Shown: in pieces, positions 13,175 to 25,408 of the stretch
How the letters are laid out: the number at the start of each line of letters is the position of its first letter
Position numbering within the stretch: the stretch's first letter is position 1
Source: Odobenus rosmarus divergens
Lineage: Eukaryota > Chordata > Mammalia > Carnivora > Odobenidae
Direction: 5' to 3'
DNA: 64,000 bases
Assembly: GCF_000321225.1 (NCBI RefSeq)
Contig: NW_004450478.1
Coordinates: 2,761,634-2,825,633, forward strand
Program-made: the position numbers and the translations under genes
The notes under the pieces: generated by a model
The model's input: only the letters and a program-made list of their open reading frames with translations
Told to the model about the DNA's origin: nothing
The model's database searches: none

Positions 13175-13400
13175 CACTTACTACATGTAAGGACTGTCCT
13201 ACATGAGCATTTAAACCTCAGAACAACCCTATGGGACAGGTCATAACTTCATCCCACTTTAGTGATGAAAAATCTGAAGCACAGATTGCTTTAAGCAATT
13301 TTCCCAGGTCAAGGTTACACAGTTAATAAGGGACAGGGCAGTCTGACAGCAGGATTCAACTTAAATGCTTCACAACATTCCCAGTGCCACACTTTCAATT
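13175..13400 (-). repeat. MIR SINE
   Basis: Antisense MIR: 'AACCTCAGAACAACCCTATG', 'CCCACTTTAGTGATGAAAAA', 'CTGAAGCACAGA', 'CAGGTCAAGGTTACACAGTT' in order. Confidence 0.75.
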
Positions 13401-13525
13401 TCCACTCTTTCAGTCATTCACTATCTGTGAGTACACACAATAGGAAACACATTAAATATTATTGTAGAATTAATGGTATAAAGATTAAATATCCCAGGCT
13501 CAAGCTATTAAAGTGAAGTAGAATT

Positions 13526-13577
13526 TATTATATATAAATATATATATTATATATTTTATTATATATAAATTTACATA
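13526..13577. repeat. AT-rich tract with internal direct repeat
   Basis: Almost pure A/T; the unit TTTATTATATATAAAT occurs twice, about 30 bp apart, with alternating TATA stretches that are also self-complementary. Confidence 0.7.
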
Positions 13578-15149
13578 TAACATAAAGTAGAATAGGATAG
13601 GCTTTTGGGTAATGATAAGGAATTGTAAATTCCTCATTTTTTCCCCTCCTCTCCCAATATTTAAGAAAAAAGACTGGGGGCGGGAGCAGGGAATTTCTCT
13701 TGGGTCTTGAAGAATGAAGAAGGGGAATTCCAAGTGAAGAGAATAATAGGAGTCAAAATTAAAATCCAAGAAAATACAGGGAGTGATTCAGTTTACACAG
13801 AACACAGGGTATGTAAAGAACTACTACATGGGAAAGAACATAAGTAAGGCAGCGGGGGGGCCAGATGGAACAACAACGGGTATGAACCTCATTCTGTGGA
13901 CAGAGAGGAGCCATTTTTTCTCTATTTGAAGTTGGGTCATAATAAGAACAAGATGGTGCTCCAATAATATTAATCTGGCAATATATGTAAAGTTGGAAGG
14001 GGGAAGCAGTTAAGAAGTTACTGCCATGCTCCATCTCGGAGGTACTAAAGTCTTGAGCTATGGCAATGGCCATGGACATGAAAGAGATGATATAGTATTA
14101 TGGATAAAGCAGCAATGCAGGTAATTGGGCTGGAAGACATAAAAGGACTGATGGTTAGGAGTCGGAAGGCTGAACACAAATAGAAGGAGAGCCACACATT
14201 TGGGATGAGGGGGAAAAAAAATGGCATTTTGAACCTACTGTGTCTGAGGAGTTTCAGATTCACCAGTTTGCCCTGGGCTAGGGTGAGACAGAATGCAGAG
14301 GAGCTGACCTAAGTGAAAAGGGTAAAAGGCAGTGATAGTCAAAATAAGCAGAGTGAGTTTTTGTTTTGTTGTTTTTTTTAATCACTACAGTATTTTTCAG
14401 TGGATCTAACTCAGTGAAACAATCAGTAGCATCTCATTTCTCAAAAACAGGGTAGTGAACCTATCCATATTTTTCAAACACTATTGCTCTTGGTACCATA
14501 CCATGTACAAAATGAGTTCACAAACCTCTGATGAGGATTCACAGACAGAAAGGTAAGCCTTATTAATCTGGAGATCTTCATATCAGAAACATGAAAACAC
14601 TCACAAATAGAAAATAACATCATTTTAAACAGTGAACAATAATAAAGGCCTTTCTCTAAGTTTGTAACAAATAGCCAGAATCAATCACAGCTACCCATTA
14701 CACAAGTAAAATCTTACTAAGATAATGATCAGTTGGCCCTGCTCTAATGTGATTAGGGTAAATGGAAATTTTTTATACTCTAAAGCAAAGAGGATTTAGG
14801 ATATTATGACCCTGATAATCAGCTCAAAGCATGAAATATCACCAGGTACTCTTTTGTGAGAATGTGACAACCTCTCTTCCTCAGTCTTTTCAAGTTTTTT
14901 TTTTTTTTTTTAAGTGGATTATAAAAACAGAGAAGTTGGTCTAACCATCTACCAAAAGAAATGGGTGTTAAGTTTTCTGGGCCATACATTTCTAAAAGTT
15001 GAAAAGTAATAAACACTTAAGAAGAAAGTCTGATGGCATGAGCTTGGCACATAAATGCCCAACAAATTTAATAAAATGATTCCAAGTACTATATAGAAGG
15101 GATTTCTTGAATATATAATGTTGTTACTGGTTGATCCCCTAAAGATTTT

Positions 15150-15650
15150 TCTGTTAATTCTATTTTCTTACCTTCCTGGTTCTACTCTTAACTGACTCCA
15201 GGACAGTCAAGAGTGCCTTCTACCATGACACATGCAAGGGTCACTTCATTGTCATCTTCCCTGACCTCTGAGCAGCTTGTGGCATAAACACTCTCCTTCT
15301 TTGACAGGTCTTCTCTTGGCTTCCCTGACACCACACTCTGGTTTTCCTCCTACCTCACTGGCTCTGTCCCTTTCGTGCAGCCTCTAAATCCTGGTGTCCA
15401 TAGTACTCTATCCTAGGCCCTTTCTCATCTTGAGCTCCAGACTCTCCTAAAATGATCTCATAGTGTCCCCTGGCTTCAAATACTAACTCTATCTAAATGA
15501 TTCCCAAATCATATGCCAACCCTGATGACTCGTTGGAATTTCAGATCTGCATACCTGACCACCACCTGCCATTTCCACGTGGATGTTTAGTATTTCGTTT
15601 TCAGCATGTACAAAACAGAACTCCTGATTTCTCCCCCACACTTCTCCCTC
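15150..15650 (+). repeat. L2 fragment
   Basis: Sense L2 with ordered diagnostic pieces: CTCCTACCTCACTGGCT, AATGATCTCATAGTGTCCCC, CTAAATGATTCCCAAATC, CAGATCTGCATACCTGACC, ATTTCCACGTGGATGTTTAG, ACAAAACAGAACTCCTGATT. Confidence 0.75.
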
Positions 15651-16239
15651 CAAAAATGCTGCTCCTTGAGAAGAGGGAATGCCATATATTGAGAGCCTAG
15701 AACAGTGCTTGACTAGAGTAGGCACTATGTTGAAAGAAAACCCTAATCACAGACGCCCCATCAGACCATGGTTAACAAAGGCTGCATCATATAAACATTA
15801 ACAAACGGAAAGAAAGCCATTAAAACATACTACCTTTTCTATAAATAGAAAGGGAGAGGAATAGGTGGTATTACTCAAAGTTCTAGTAAATGGTAGGTCT
15901 TATGCTATAGACCCAAGTGGACTCCCAGTTTCTGCCTGAATTCCTAGACTTACATCTTTGTCCCTTTCCAAGCAATCAGGTGTTCTAGCGTTTTGACTCA
16001 AGCCAAAGTTCCCAAGTTTGGGGGGAGCCCAGAAGGATTCTGAAGCACAGAATCTGAAGGGCATAGATCCAAGAGAACGTGTAAACAGACTCCTAGGGTC
16101 CAATCAAGTAGTCTAGGAACTTCACGGGCAACTGACAAATAAAACAGGACCATACAAGGGCAAGGAGCAGGAAAAAAAAAAAAATAATAATAATGCTGGG
16201 TCATGCCCACAGGGTGGCAGGGTATGGAAGATATGAAAT

Positions 16240-16610
16240 CCATTCTTTAGGCCCCAGAGAAGGATCTTTCCAGAATCCCAAACTGTTCCTGTCATGTCAT
16301 TGCTTAAAGCCTACCTGTGTTCCCTAGCTCATGATAAATTCCAAGCTCTTCTGGCTAGCATTTAGGCCCTTAATACTCAAGTCCTAACTCTTTAGCCTCA
16401 TCTCCTGCTACTCCAGCAATACACATGACATACCTTCCTAACAGATTCCAAGCTTTTCACTCTCCTTGTGCCTTTGTAAATGTTATTTTCCACCTGTCTA
16501 TTAAATTTCTTTCCATCTTCTAAAATTCAGGAATTTGTGCCTTCTTAGAATCATTAAACTTTCATTAAAGCTCCAAATGAAAATTAGGTTTTCCACACTG
16601 CCAAATCACC
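16240..16610 (+). repeat. L2 fragment
   Basis: Sense L2: 'CATTGCTTAAAGCCTACC', 'CTAGCATTTAGGCCCTTAAT', 'CTCATCTCCTGCTACTCC', 'TTTTCACTCTCCTTGTGCCT'. It probably continues the element at 15150-15650 after a gap. Confidence 0.7.
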
Positions 16611-16689
16611 TCTTCTTCCTGGACACATTACTAGATGGTTTCTCAAGCCTCCCCTACAGTTTGAGGTCACCATGGCATTAAGTCTTCGA

Positions 16690-16895
16690 TGGACAGTCAG
16701 GCCAGGGATCCCCAACCTAACCGTGCATCTTCATCACCATAATGTAGAAAGAGGGCTTTTTTAAAAATAGACAGTGGATCCTATTTTCCACAGATTGTTT
16801 CACTTAGTCTGAGGTGGGGCCCAGGTGTCCAGTGGTTTTTAAAGCTCCTTGGGTCATACTAATGTGCAGCCAGGGTGAACACTAAAGAAATCTGT
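16690..16895. mobile_element. MER5A-type hAT DNA transposon remnant
   Basis: Short non-autonomous hAT-Charlie element: 'AGGGATCCCCAACC', 'TCTTCATCACC', 'CTGAGGTGGGGCCCAGG', 'TTTTTAAAGCTCCTTGGGT', 'CTAATGTGCAGCCAGGGT' in MER5A order. Confidence 0.65.
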
Positions 16896-17319
16896 GCAAA
16901 CTATCATCTATTAAATTAAAATACGGTCATCCACATCCTCACATCATGCTGTATACATACCCTCAGTAACATACTGTTTAACTATACCATTACATTTTCT
17001 TTTTTTTTACCATTACATTTTCTTTATAGATCTGTCTCCTCACATGTAAATACCTTCAAAGAACCAAATCTTGTCATTTTTGCATTTTCCCTTGCTGACA
17101 TTTTTTAAATATCTCATTTTAATTTTGATAGAATATTTTCATGGGAAAGATATAATTACTTATACTTGGAACAGTATATCCATATGATCCTTTTTCATTA
17201 AGAGTTGACAGCAGGTCTTGAAGTACATTAGCAAAAATACTCCCGCAGCCCTGCCCCGCACCCCACTACTACTACAAAGATGCCTCGTCTCTGAGATGTC
17301 TGTTCTCATTAAAAAATGG

Positions 17320-17472
17320 GGCGCCTAAGTGGCTCAGTCAGTTAAGCATCTGCCTTTGGCTTAGGTCATGATCCTAGAGTCCTGGGATTGAGTCCCTCAT
17401 CTGCTTCTCCCTCTCCCTGTCCCTCTGTGTGCGTGTGCACAGTCTAATAAATAAATCAATCTTTAAAAAAAT
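17320..17472 (+). mobile_element. Can-SINE
   Basis: Sense copy with the GGCGCCTAAGTGGCTCAG head and an internal deletion in the middle (the CTGCTCAGCGGGGAG part is missing). The repeated AAAAAATGG at both ends is a probable target duplication. Confidence 0.92.
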
Positions 17473-17885
17473 AAAAAATGGAAAAGTTGGAATAATACCC
17501 TACTTTCTATAGGCTAGATCTGGGTAATGAAGAATCTAAAAATAAATGCAAAGAATGTGTGACGGTAGCCTATACCTGTGATCTAGTCCGATTTGTGAAA
17601 AAGTGAATTAAAACATTTTAGGAGAAATCTTACTTAGGAATATTCTTATGTAGTTCCCTTACATATAGGCCATAGGTAAAAAAACAAAATAATGCATAGT
17701 CAAATGAAACAAAACTTACTGATAAAAAATATAATGTGATTTAATATATTAAAATTGTATTCACAATTTTAATTTTGAGAGAGGAAATTGATTCATTATT
17801 ACTAATCAGATATCCAAATTCATTTAAATGAAATCAGAGTCATCTAATTTATATCATGACACATTCATTTAAAAAAGTGAACATG

Positions 17886-18049
17886 GGGGTGCCTGGGTGG
17901 TTCAGTTGGTTAAACGTCTGCCTTTGGCTCAGGTCATGATCTCTGGGTCTTGGGATCAGCCATGCATCAGGCTCCACACTCAGCGGGGAGTCTGCTGCTC
18001 CCTCTCCTTCTGCCCTCCCCCTGCTCCTGCTCTCTGTCAAAAAAAAAAA
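17886..18049 (+). mobile_element. Can-SINE, first of a twin pair
   Basis: Sense copy ending in about 17 A. Target sequence AAAAAAGTGAACATG precedes it (17871..17885) and follows it (18050..18064). Confidence 0.94.
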
Positions 18050-18064
18050 AAAAAAGTGAACATG

Positions 18065-18228
18065 TAGGGTGCCTGGGTGGCTCAGATGGTTAAGCGTCTG
18101 CCTTTGGTTCAGGGTCCTGGGACTGAGCCCTGAGTTGGCCTCCCTGCTCAGTGGGGAGTATGCTTCCCCTTCTCCCCCCACCACCACTATCTCTCTCTCT
18201 TGCGCACTCTGTCAAGTAAAATCTTAAA
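18065..18228 (+). mobile_element. Can-SINE, second of a twin pair
   Basis: Sense copy directly after the first, separated only by the shared target sequence, which recurs a third time as AAAAAATGAACATG near 18230-18243. It lacks the ATGATCCCAG block, so it is a different SINE sequence and not a plain duplication of its neighbour. Confidence 0.93.
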
Positions 18229-18828
18229 AAAAAAATGAACATGTATATAAACATTATGGCCATTCCAATTATTAATTCCAGAATTTCAAAAATCAGATAC
18301 TATAAAATTGACTCATTCTTAAGGTCTGAAGTTTCTTCTTGCCGTATCCTAAAACATAACTGCCATTTCATGGCATTTACTTGAAGATTTTCCTCAGCAT
18401 TTTGAGCTTTAAAATTATCTAGATTTGAAAAGCATAACCTCCTAATTGTCATTTCTACAGCTCTATTTTCTTATTTTGAAAATGATTTTTGTTATCAAAT
18501 TTAACTGCCTCTGTAGGGTGTGCTTTATTTCTGCCAAAGTAGACAAGTTATATTAAATAAAAAGTATTATCAAATCACACACTACTAGTTGAGAAAAAAG
18601 AGGTGAAAGGCAGACAGCAATTTCCCCTGAGCATTCACATTTCTCCCTCTTCTACTTTCCTTTGACATCCTGAATGCAGATCTTCCAAGGGAAGACTCAC
18701 AGTGAGAGGGGCAAGAAACACAGCAACTGCCTAGATCTGCTATTTCCTTAAAACTCTTAAACCCAAACTGCTTAAACTCCAAAGCTAAAATTCCTAAGAA
18801 AGGGTATCATAAACCTACTTAAAAAAAA

Positions 18829-19010
18829 TTTTTTTTTATTTGAGGGAGCAAGCTGTCCAGGCACGTGGCAGGGGGGAGGGGCAGAGGGAGAGGGAGAACC
18901 ATACCGCCACCCCCACTCTGAGCAGGGAGCCTGATGCAGGGATCCATCCCAGGACCCTGAGATCATGACCAAAGGCAGATACTTAACAGACTGAGCCACC
19001 CAGGGGCCCC
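18829..19010 (-). mobile_element. Can-SINE
   Basis: Antisense copy ending 'CTGAGCCACCCAGGGGCCCC'. Flanks CCTACTTAAAA and CACTACTTTTTAA may be a decayed target duplication. Confidence 0.9.
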
Positions 19011-19359
19011 TGAACACTACTTTTTAACCATTCGTAAATTATTCCTGCTTATCCCTTAAAATGTGCAACTATTCTGTAGTATCACTCAGCGTTCTTACAG
19101 CCTTCAGACTATAAGAAATTCGGGTGGAGGGATATTTAGAGGAAGATTTCAGTTAAATTTCCTTGGACTCTTGGGTAAATATGGGTGGTAAATATGGGTG
19201 GGTCACTTTTTTCAGTTAATGGAATGAGGTTATGCAAGATTAATAAAGGTAGCCTTGGGCAGAAAAGATGAGGATTCAGATAGCTGTCAAAGTCGGTTAC
19301 TAATTCTCTTAAAATACAAATTAAGAAGTAAAAGGAGAGATACTGTTGATATGGTCCCA

Positions 19360-19690
19360 CCATGCACACTCTGGTCCTCTAGGACTGGATCGCTCTCCAG
19401 TTTGCAACACCCTTAACCTACATCTGCTAATTGTCATCTCAAACCACAGTCCCTTCTCTTCCTTATACTCCAGCAGCAACAAAGACCTGGAGTTCCCCAA
19501 ATGCCAAAGCTGTTTTGGATACTTTTCAACACGCTCATCCCTCCTGGCGGAATACCTCTTTAGCATCTTATTCTGGTGTTTTCATGACACTCCTCCAATA
19601 CCGTGTTCTTTTCAACCTCAAGAACACAGAGCCAGGATCTCACCACACCACTGTGGCATTTATGATGGCGTGTTTTTTTTTTCTTTTAAA
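19360..19690 (+). repeat. Probable L2 fragment
   Basis: Pyrimidine-rich sequence with L2-like pieces such as CCAAAGCTGTTTTGGATACT and CTCCTGGCGGAATACC, matching the region that reads '...CTGTTCCCTCTGCCTGGAAT' in the family. The overlapping open frames of 93-120 codons are not supported as genes. Confidence 0.45.
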
Positions 19691-19843
19691 AATAAATCTA
19701 GCAAATAACTAGGTCTGGTCTCTGTGTTCCTATCATTAAACACACTGCTTGGTACATAATTTCTTATTATATTTGTACATGATTATGGAGACTAAGTTAA
19801 CTACATGACTTGAACATAATGTATTACCCTTTGTCGCATTTTA

Positions 19844-20040
19844 TTATTTTTTTTAAAGATTTTATTTATTTGACAGAGAGAGACACAGCGAGAGAGAGAA
19901 CACAAGCAGGGGGAGTGGAAGAGGGAGAAACGGGCCTCCCGCTGAGCAGGGAGCCAGATGAGGGGCTCAATCCCAGGACCGTGGGATCATGACCTGAGCC
20001 GAAGGCAGACGCTTAATGACTGAGCCACCCAGGCACCCCC
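19844..20040 (-). mobile_element. Can-SINE
   Basis: Near full-length antisense copy from TTTTTTAAAGATTTTATTTA to CACCCAGGCACCCC. Target duplication CCCTTTGTCGCATTTTA (19827..19843) / CCCTTTGTCACATTTTA (20041..20057), one CpG-type mismatch, so a fairly young insertion. Confidence 0.95.
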
Positions 20041-22499
20041 CCCTTTGTCACATTTTAAAATAATCTTTAATAACCTATTTTTTGTTCAAAGACAGCTGAT
20101 TACTAGTACCACTTAAGTAGCAGCATTTTATTAAAAAATAGGTGAAAAAAATTTTAACTTAAGATTATAAAATACATAGCTTTAATATCAACTGTTTCTT
20201 TAAAGGTGTAACTATATTTACTTGAAATTCACTGCATTTCCTTAAAACTACTCTGAAATTAAACTTTTCACGAACAGACTTTTTCCTTCTGTCCTGTTAC
20301 TTCACTGTACTTCTAGTCAAGTAAATCATGGCTAACAATATCAGATTCTTTTGTTATGTTGCTCATTTTAGAACGAGCTCCTTCCTTCGTTACCTAATGC
20401 TTTGTTCTGTAAATGTGCAGCAATGCAAACACATTACTCTCAAACCAAAGAATCCAAAGTGCGGCAGGTGGTTTTACTAGCACAAGAGCTAATCTATGAA
20501 ATATCTGGATTGTTCTTATTATTTTTTGGTAACATGTAATAATTTTTCTTTCAATTATCCCTAGTTTTATAATTTGTGATATCCTCTACATTCAGGTTTT
20601 ACTTTCATGCCTTAATTTTGATAATTACTAAGTTCCTGGCTCTAATCAAACATAATGTAACCACCTCTGCTTTTCTGTTTTTCCATTCCTGATGCTGATC
20701 CTACAGCATGTGACCACATGAAGCTTGGGTGGCATCAGGCTGCAGCTCTGGCACTGCACCCTTCACATTCTGGTTTTTCCTTTCTTAAGTACCAGGGACT
20801 ATGCCATCCTGCACATCTTAACAGAACAGCTCTGTATGCAGAGCTTCTGACCCTGAAGCAAGCACATATCTGAGAGATGTCCTAGGGGACCACTACCAGC
20901 AAAACACAAGGGACCAGCTAAGGGTGAACAAATATGGAAGAGTTACAGTTAGTAAGTCTCCAAGCCTTTCCTGAGATGTCAGGAAAGTGGAGTAAATTTC
21001 ACCGACCTGTACCTGGAGCCAGGTTCCAACAGCTCAGCTAGCTTTAAGGTCCTTTCTCCACTCCCCCAAACCCTGCTCCACTATTCCTCTTCTCCAACTA
21101 TTCCTTTCCTGTAAAGGGCAGTCTACTGTCTGTGCTTTCTATCATCTTTTCCTTTTAGACCTCTGTTGAAACACAGTGGAAGAATAAGATACATATGCCC
21201 TTGAGAAAGAAAAAAGAATCTCAGCTGTTTTCATCCATTTTCATTATTTCACTGATTTCATAAAATGATTGTTACTCCAAAGTAAAGCTCTTCCTTTATT
21301 TATACAAGTATTTTTTGTAATTTTTTTTCAAGTCTATCAAAGAAATAATCCTTAAGAGCTTTTCAAATCTCAGAACCAAAGGAATTGCAGTTTGAGCTCA
21401 GGCCTGTAAAGAGATTGGAAGTCGTCACTCCCATTTTTAAAATAAAGAGCTAAACAACCTGAAAATCAATTACTTTTCTTGGACTTGTCAGAGAACGAAG
21501 GTTGCAGGGCAAACAACTAACCCAACACCTGGAGACACAATCAAAACCAGAGAGGTGTAATATTGGAAACAGAAGTCAGTGGAGGCCATAAAGAGTAGGA
21601 CTACTTACTTGACAACTAATTTGGACAAATTACTAGAAGCTGAGTGCAGAGAATGAGAAACTCCTAGTGCTGTCATCAGAAGGGGGCTCTATAGTAATCC
21701 CACTAAGTTCTCATTGTAGGGATCCAAGAAAGATGCCCCTGTGGACTTGGCAGGAAGAAGGGAAGAAAAGCCACTGTTAAAACTCCCACATTCTTCTACC
21801 TAACAAAGGGGGATGGATTTTGCCAAAAGGAAACACTGAATAATTGTCCCTGCTGGAGAGAGAAAAGGCTACCCTCTGCAGTCTTTTGCAGCCTTCTGAT
21901 CTCTTCTACTGGGAAAAATAACACCTGAGTGAAGAGGAGGCACAACTTCAAGGAAACAGACTGGATATCCTTTAAACGAGGAAGGGAATAAGGCACATGG
22001 TGGGAAGGGAAGCCATACTCCTAGACAAGGGACAGAAACATTTGTGAAGGCTACAGCCCCGAGACCTAGGCCTACTAAAAATCCGAGATACAGTCAGACT
22101 GTAGAACAGTCCCTACTCCCCAACACTCTACCACAACACCAACACAGCTCTGGGGTAACAGTGGAGGAGCTGTAAGACTCTTTCTGAAGATGAATACTCA
22201 GGAAAGCCTCAAGTCAAAAGGACATTAGGAGAATTTGAAGCTTCTTGCACCTACAAACATTACAATAAACATTAAACACAGCCTACCTTCCAGTCAGATT
22301 AATGTAAATTCTCACACTAAAGGCAAATATACCTCAGTTCTTATAATCTGATACAACAGGCCTGGCTTTCAAAAAAAAACTTACAAAACATGCCAAAAGA
22401 GAAAATGAAACACAGACTGGAGAGACAAAGCAGGCATCCCAATGGGATTTAGTGGTGACAGAGATGTTATTTAAAAAAAAAAAAAAGGAGTTTAACTTA

Positions 22500-24115
22500 G
22501 ATTAATAAATTAAGGGCTCTAATGGAAAAAGTTAAAAACATGCAAGGACAGATGGGTAATGTAAAAAGGTAGATGGAACTCCAAGAAAGAAAGAGAAATG
22601 CTAGAGGTTAGTAACACTAGCAGAAATGAACACAGCCTTTGATGGGCTCATCAGCAGACCTGAGGATTTTGAGGAAGAGTCACTGAACTTGAAGAAAGGT
22701 CAACATACACTTCCCAATCTCAAATGCAAGGAGAAAAAAAACAAAAACAAACAAACATCCCATAACTGTGGGACAATATCAAATATGGGTGACAAAAATA
22801 TAACTGGACTACAAGAAGGAGGTGAGAATGGGACAGAAGGAAAATCTAAAGTAATCATGGCCGAGAATTTTCCACAAACTGAATGACAGACACCAACCCA
22901 CAGAAACAGAAAGTTCAGAGAAAGCCAAGCAAGAGAATCATAAAGCCTATCCCTAGGCATATCATACTCAAACTCAGGAAACTAAGACAAGGAGAAAATA
23001 CTGAAGTCAGATCACAGGAGCTTCAGACTTCTTATCAGAAAGCATGCAAGCAAGAAAAGCATGAATTGAAACCTTCAGAGTGTTGAAAGAGAAAAAAAGG
23101 CTAACTGAGAATCCTATATCCAGTGAAATTATCCTTTAAACATGAAGGAAAAACAGACAAACAAAAACTGAGGACCTCATCACCAGTTGTCCTGCCTTGC
23201 AAGAGGTATTTAAAGAAGTTTTTCAGAAAAATAAGGAAAATGACACCAGTCAGAAACTTGGGTCTACACAAAGAGTATCAGGAGAAGGAATGAAGGTAAA
23301 ATACAAAAATTTTTATTTTTCTTGTTTTCTTACTTAATACCTAAAAATTAACTATTTAAGGCAATAGTAGTAACAATGCACTAGATGATAAAAACATCAC
23401 GGTAATGAAGGACAGAAATATCAGGGAAATAAATGACAGATGTCACAAGGGATGGGAGGGAGGATGTGGAAATTCTCTATTCTAGGACAGCTGTACTACA
23501 CTTGAAGACTTATAATGTTATTTGAATATGGACTTGAATATTTTTAAATGTAGACTGTAAACCCTAGAGCCACCACTAAACAACTCCTAACCAAGTTTAA
23601 AAAAAAAAAAACAAAAAACCAACAGTACATCAAAGGAAAATCACAGAAAATTGAATCACATAAAATGCTCAATTCAAATGAGAGAAAGCAGAAATGGGTG
23701 GGGAAGGGGACAAGGGACAAATGACAAATCCAAGGAAGTGACAATCCTTAATTAGACTGTAGAACTTCAGCCAACTATATCATTTTAAATATAAATAGCC
23801 TAAACATAGCCATTAAAAGACAGAGATGTCCGACTGGATTAAAAAGAAAAAAAAAAAAAACCCCAAGAGGCAATTTGATGCTGTCCACCAGAAACCCACT
23901 TTAAAAACATAAGGAATCAGATAGGTTAACAGTAAACAGAGAAAGAGACCAGGCTAACTAATCAAAAGAAAGCTGGAGTAGCCGTATTAGTTTAAGACAA
24001 AGCAGACTTCAGAAAAAAAAAAAAATTACCAGGGATAAAGAGGGATTTTATACAATGATAAAGGAGTTAATTACATAAAAAGACATAACACTGTTGCAAT
24101 TATTAAAAAAAAAAA
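22500..24115 (+). mobile_element. HAL1/L1-type LINE fragment
   Basis: Carries the HAL1/old-L1 ORF1 neighbourhood: 'GGAAAAAGTTAAAAACATGC', 'ATGGGCTCATCAGCAGACC', 'CACAAACTGAATGACAGA', 'GAGAATCCTATATCCAGTGA', 'ACAAACAAAAACTGAGGACC'. Then come pieces just before the endonuclease (AAAGAAAGCTGGAGTAGCCG, AAGACAAAGCAGACTTCAG). The frames are broken; an 86-codon ORF1 remnant lies at 22626..22886. The left edge is uncertain. Confidence 0.7.
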
Positions 24116-24239
24116 CCAAAACACCTGATGTCAGCGATGTTATGACCCTGTAACACCCAGTATAAGTTTCAATGCATTTGTTATAACTCATTTTGGAGGT
24201 CCATCTGCTCTACTAGACTTCAGCATATGGAGATACGGA

Positions 24240-24330
24240 GAACAAATATCTTCATTTGCTCAGCTTGGTTTCCCCAACACCCAGCAAGTCAAAAACTTGA
24301 ATACTCAATAAATATCTACCAAATGTGTGA
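24240..24330 (+). repeat. L2 3' end
   Basis: Short sense piece with the L2 terminal signature ACTCAATAAATATCTACC and 'AATGTGTGAAT'. Confidence 0.4.
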
Positions 24331-25101
24331 ATCTGAATTTAAGTCATGTTCATCAATATTTAGCTGTACAAATGAGTTACTGTTTCATTAAAAATACAAA
24401 GTCCCAGTTGCATTAATCTTTTAAAACAGAAGATTGTGGTTTTATAGTCATCTGCCACTATTGTCAAATAACTACCTGGTTTAATAATAGTGAAAACAAT
24501 TATGATGAATGCATGAATTGTTCACAGGCTTAAGATGCTACATTGCTTTACTATTACCTGTCAATTTATTCATTTGAAGTGATACACAAGTTAGTAATGC
24601 AAAGCAAATGATACACATAGAAAGCAGAAATTAAGAGATGATTTGTGAAAAGATTAAAAATAAATGTAAATGTACATTATAGAAGTGTAACTCTAATGAA
24701 TGCATGAATTTCAAAATGCCTGAATTTTGTCTATTTAAATCGTATATTAGGGCATAGTTAAATAATTTATACCACCAAAATAAACAAAATGCAAACATGA
24801 AATGAATACATTATTAGACAAACCATAAGGCCCAAAGATGAAAGATGTGGAACATGGTATTTTATTCAATTTGTCCTATGTATGATTCAAATAACAACTG
24901 AAGAGAAAAAATATTTCTTATTTGGTCATCTCTAAATTACGTAGTTCAGCAACATTTTCATTCATTTCTATCCAGCTGGGTTAAAGAAATTCTGGTTTCA
25001 ATTCCATAGAACTCCGAAGACCAGCATAACTTTATGAAAAAAATTATTTTGCAGTCAGTAATACCTGCTTATTATAAATTGCCCAGTTTTAGATAACAGC
25101 T

Positions 25102-25165
25102 GATTTTCATTTTATTATTTGGGGTATTCCCCTTATAGGGGAAAATACCCCAATAGGTGAAAATC
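25102..25165. other. Imperfect hairpin near CADPS2 exon 3
   Basis: Inner arms TTGGGGTATTCCCC and GGGGAAAATACCCCAA pair around TTATA with two unpaired A; outer GATTTTCA and TGAAAATC also pair. It lies about 240 bp downstream of the exon 3 donor in the direction of transcription. Function unknown. Confidence 0.6.
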
Positions 25166-25408
25166 TGATGTCCTAACATAAGGCACATGGGAACGATTAC
25201 TTACAGGATAGAATGTACTGATATTCTTCTCCCTCTATCAAATAATTCTTTCAAAGTTTCTTTCAAATACCACTACTCAATTTATTAAAATTCATTTTCA
25301 CTCAACTTTGCAGGCAAAGTGATTATAAAATGTACATTTTCATAGGCTTGTAAATATTTGATGTTCATTCTGAGCCAGGTGGGGAAATGGGAAATATGGA
25401 CCACTTAC

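Larger units (their letters stand above)
2419..25408 (-). other. CADPS2: CADPS2 intron 3
   Basis: About 23 kb between exons 3 and 4, listed repeat by repeat elsewhere. Stretches where I recognise nothing: 2419-3968 (AT-rich, one A15 tract near 3505), 4176-5040, 5740-6095, 7480-10310 (a pyrimidine-rich part at 9110-9410 could be old L2), 12517-12960, 13400-15140, 15730-16240, 16905-17319, 17475-17870, 18245-18828, 20060-22490 and 24330-25408, apart from the hairpin near 25130. Confidence 0.8.

Noticed and set aside
13526..13577. TATA-rich tract as a promoter
   Set aside because: Simple AT repeat with no gene start nearby on either strand.
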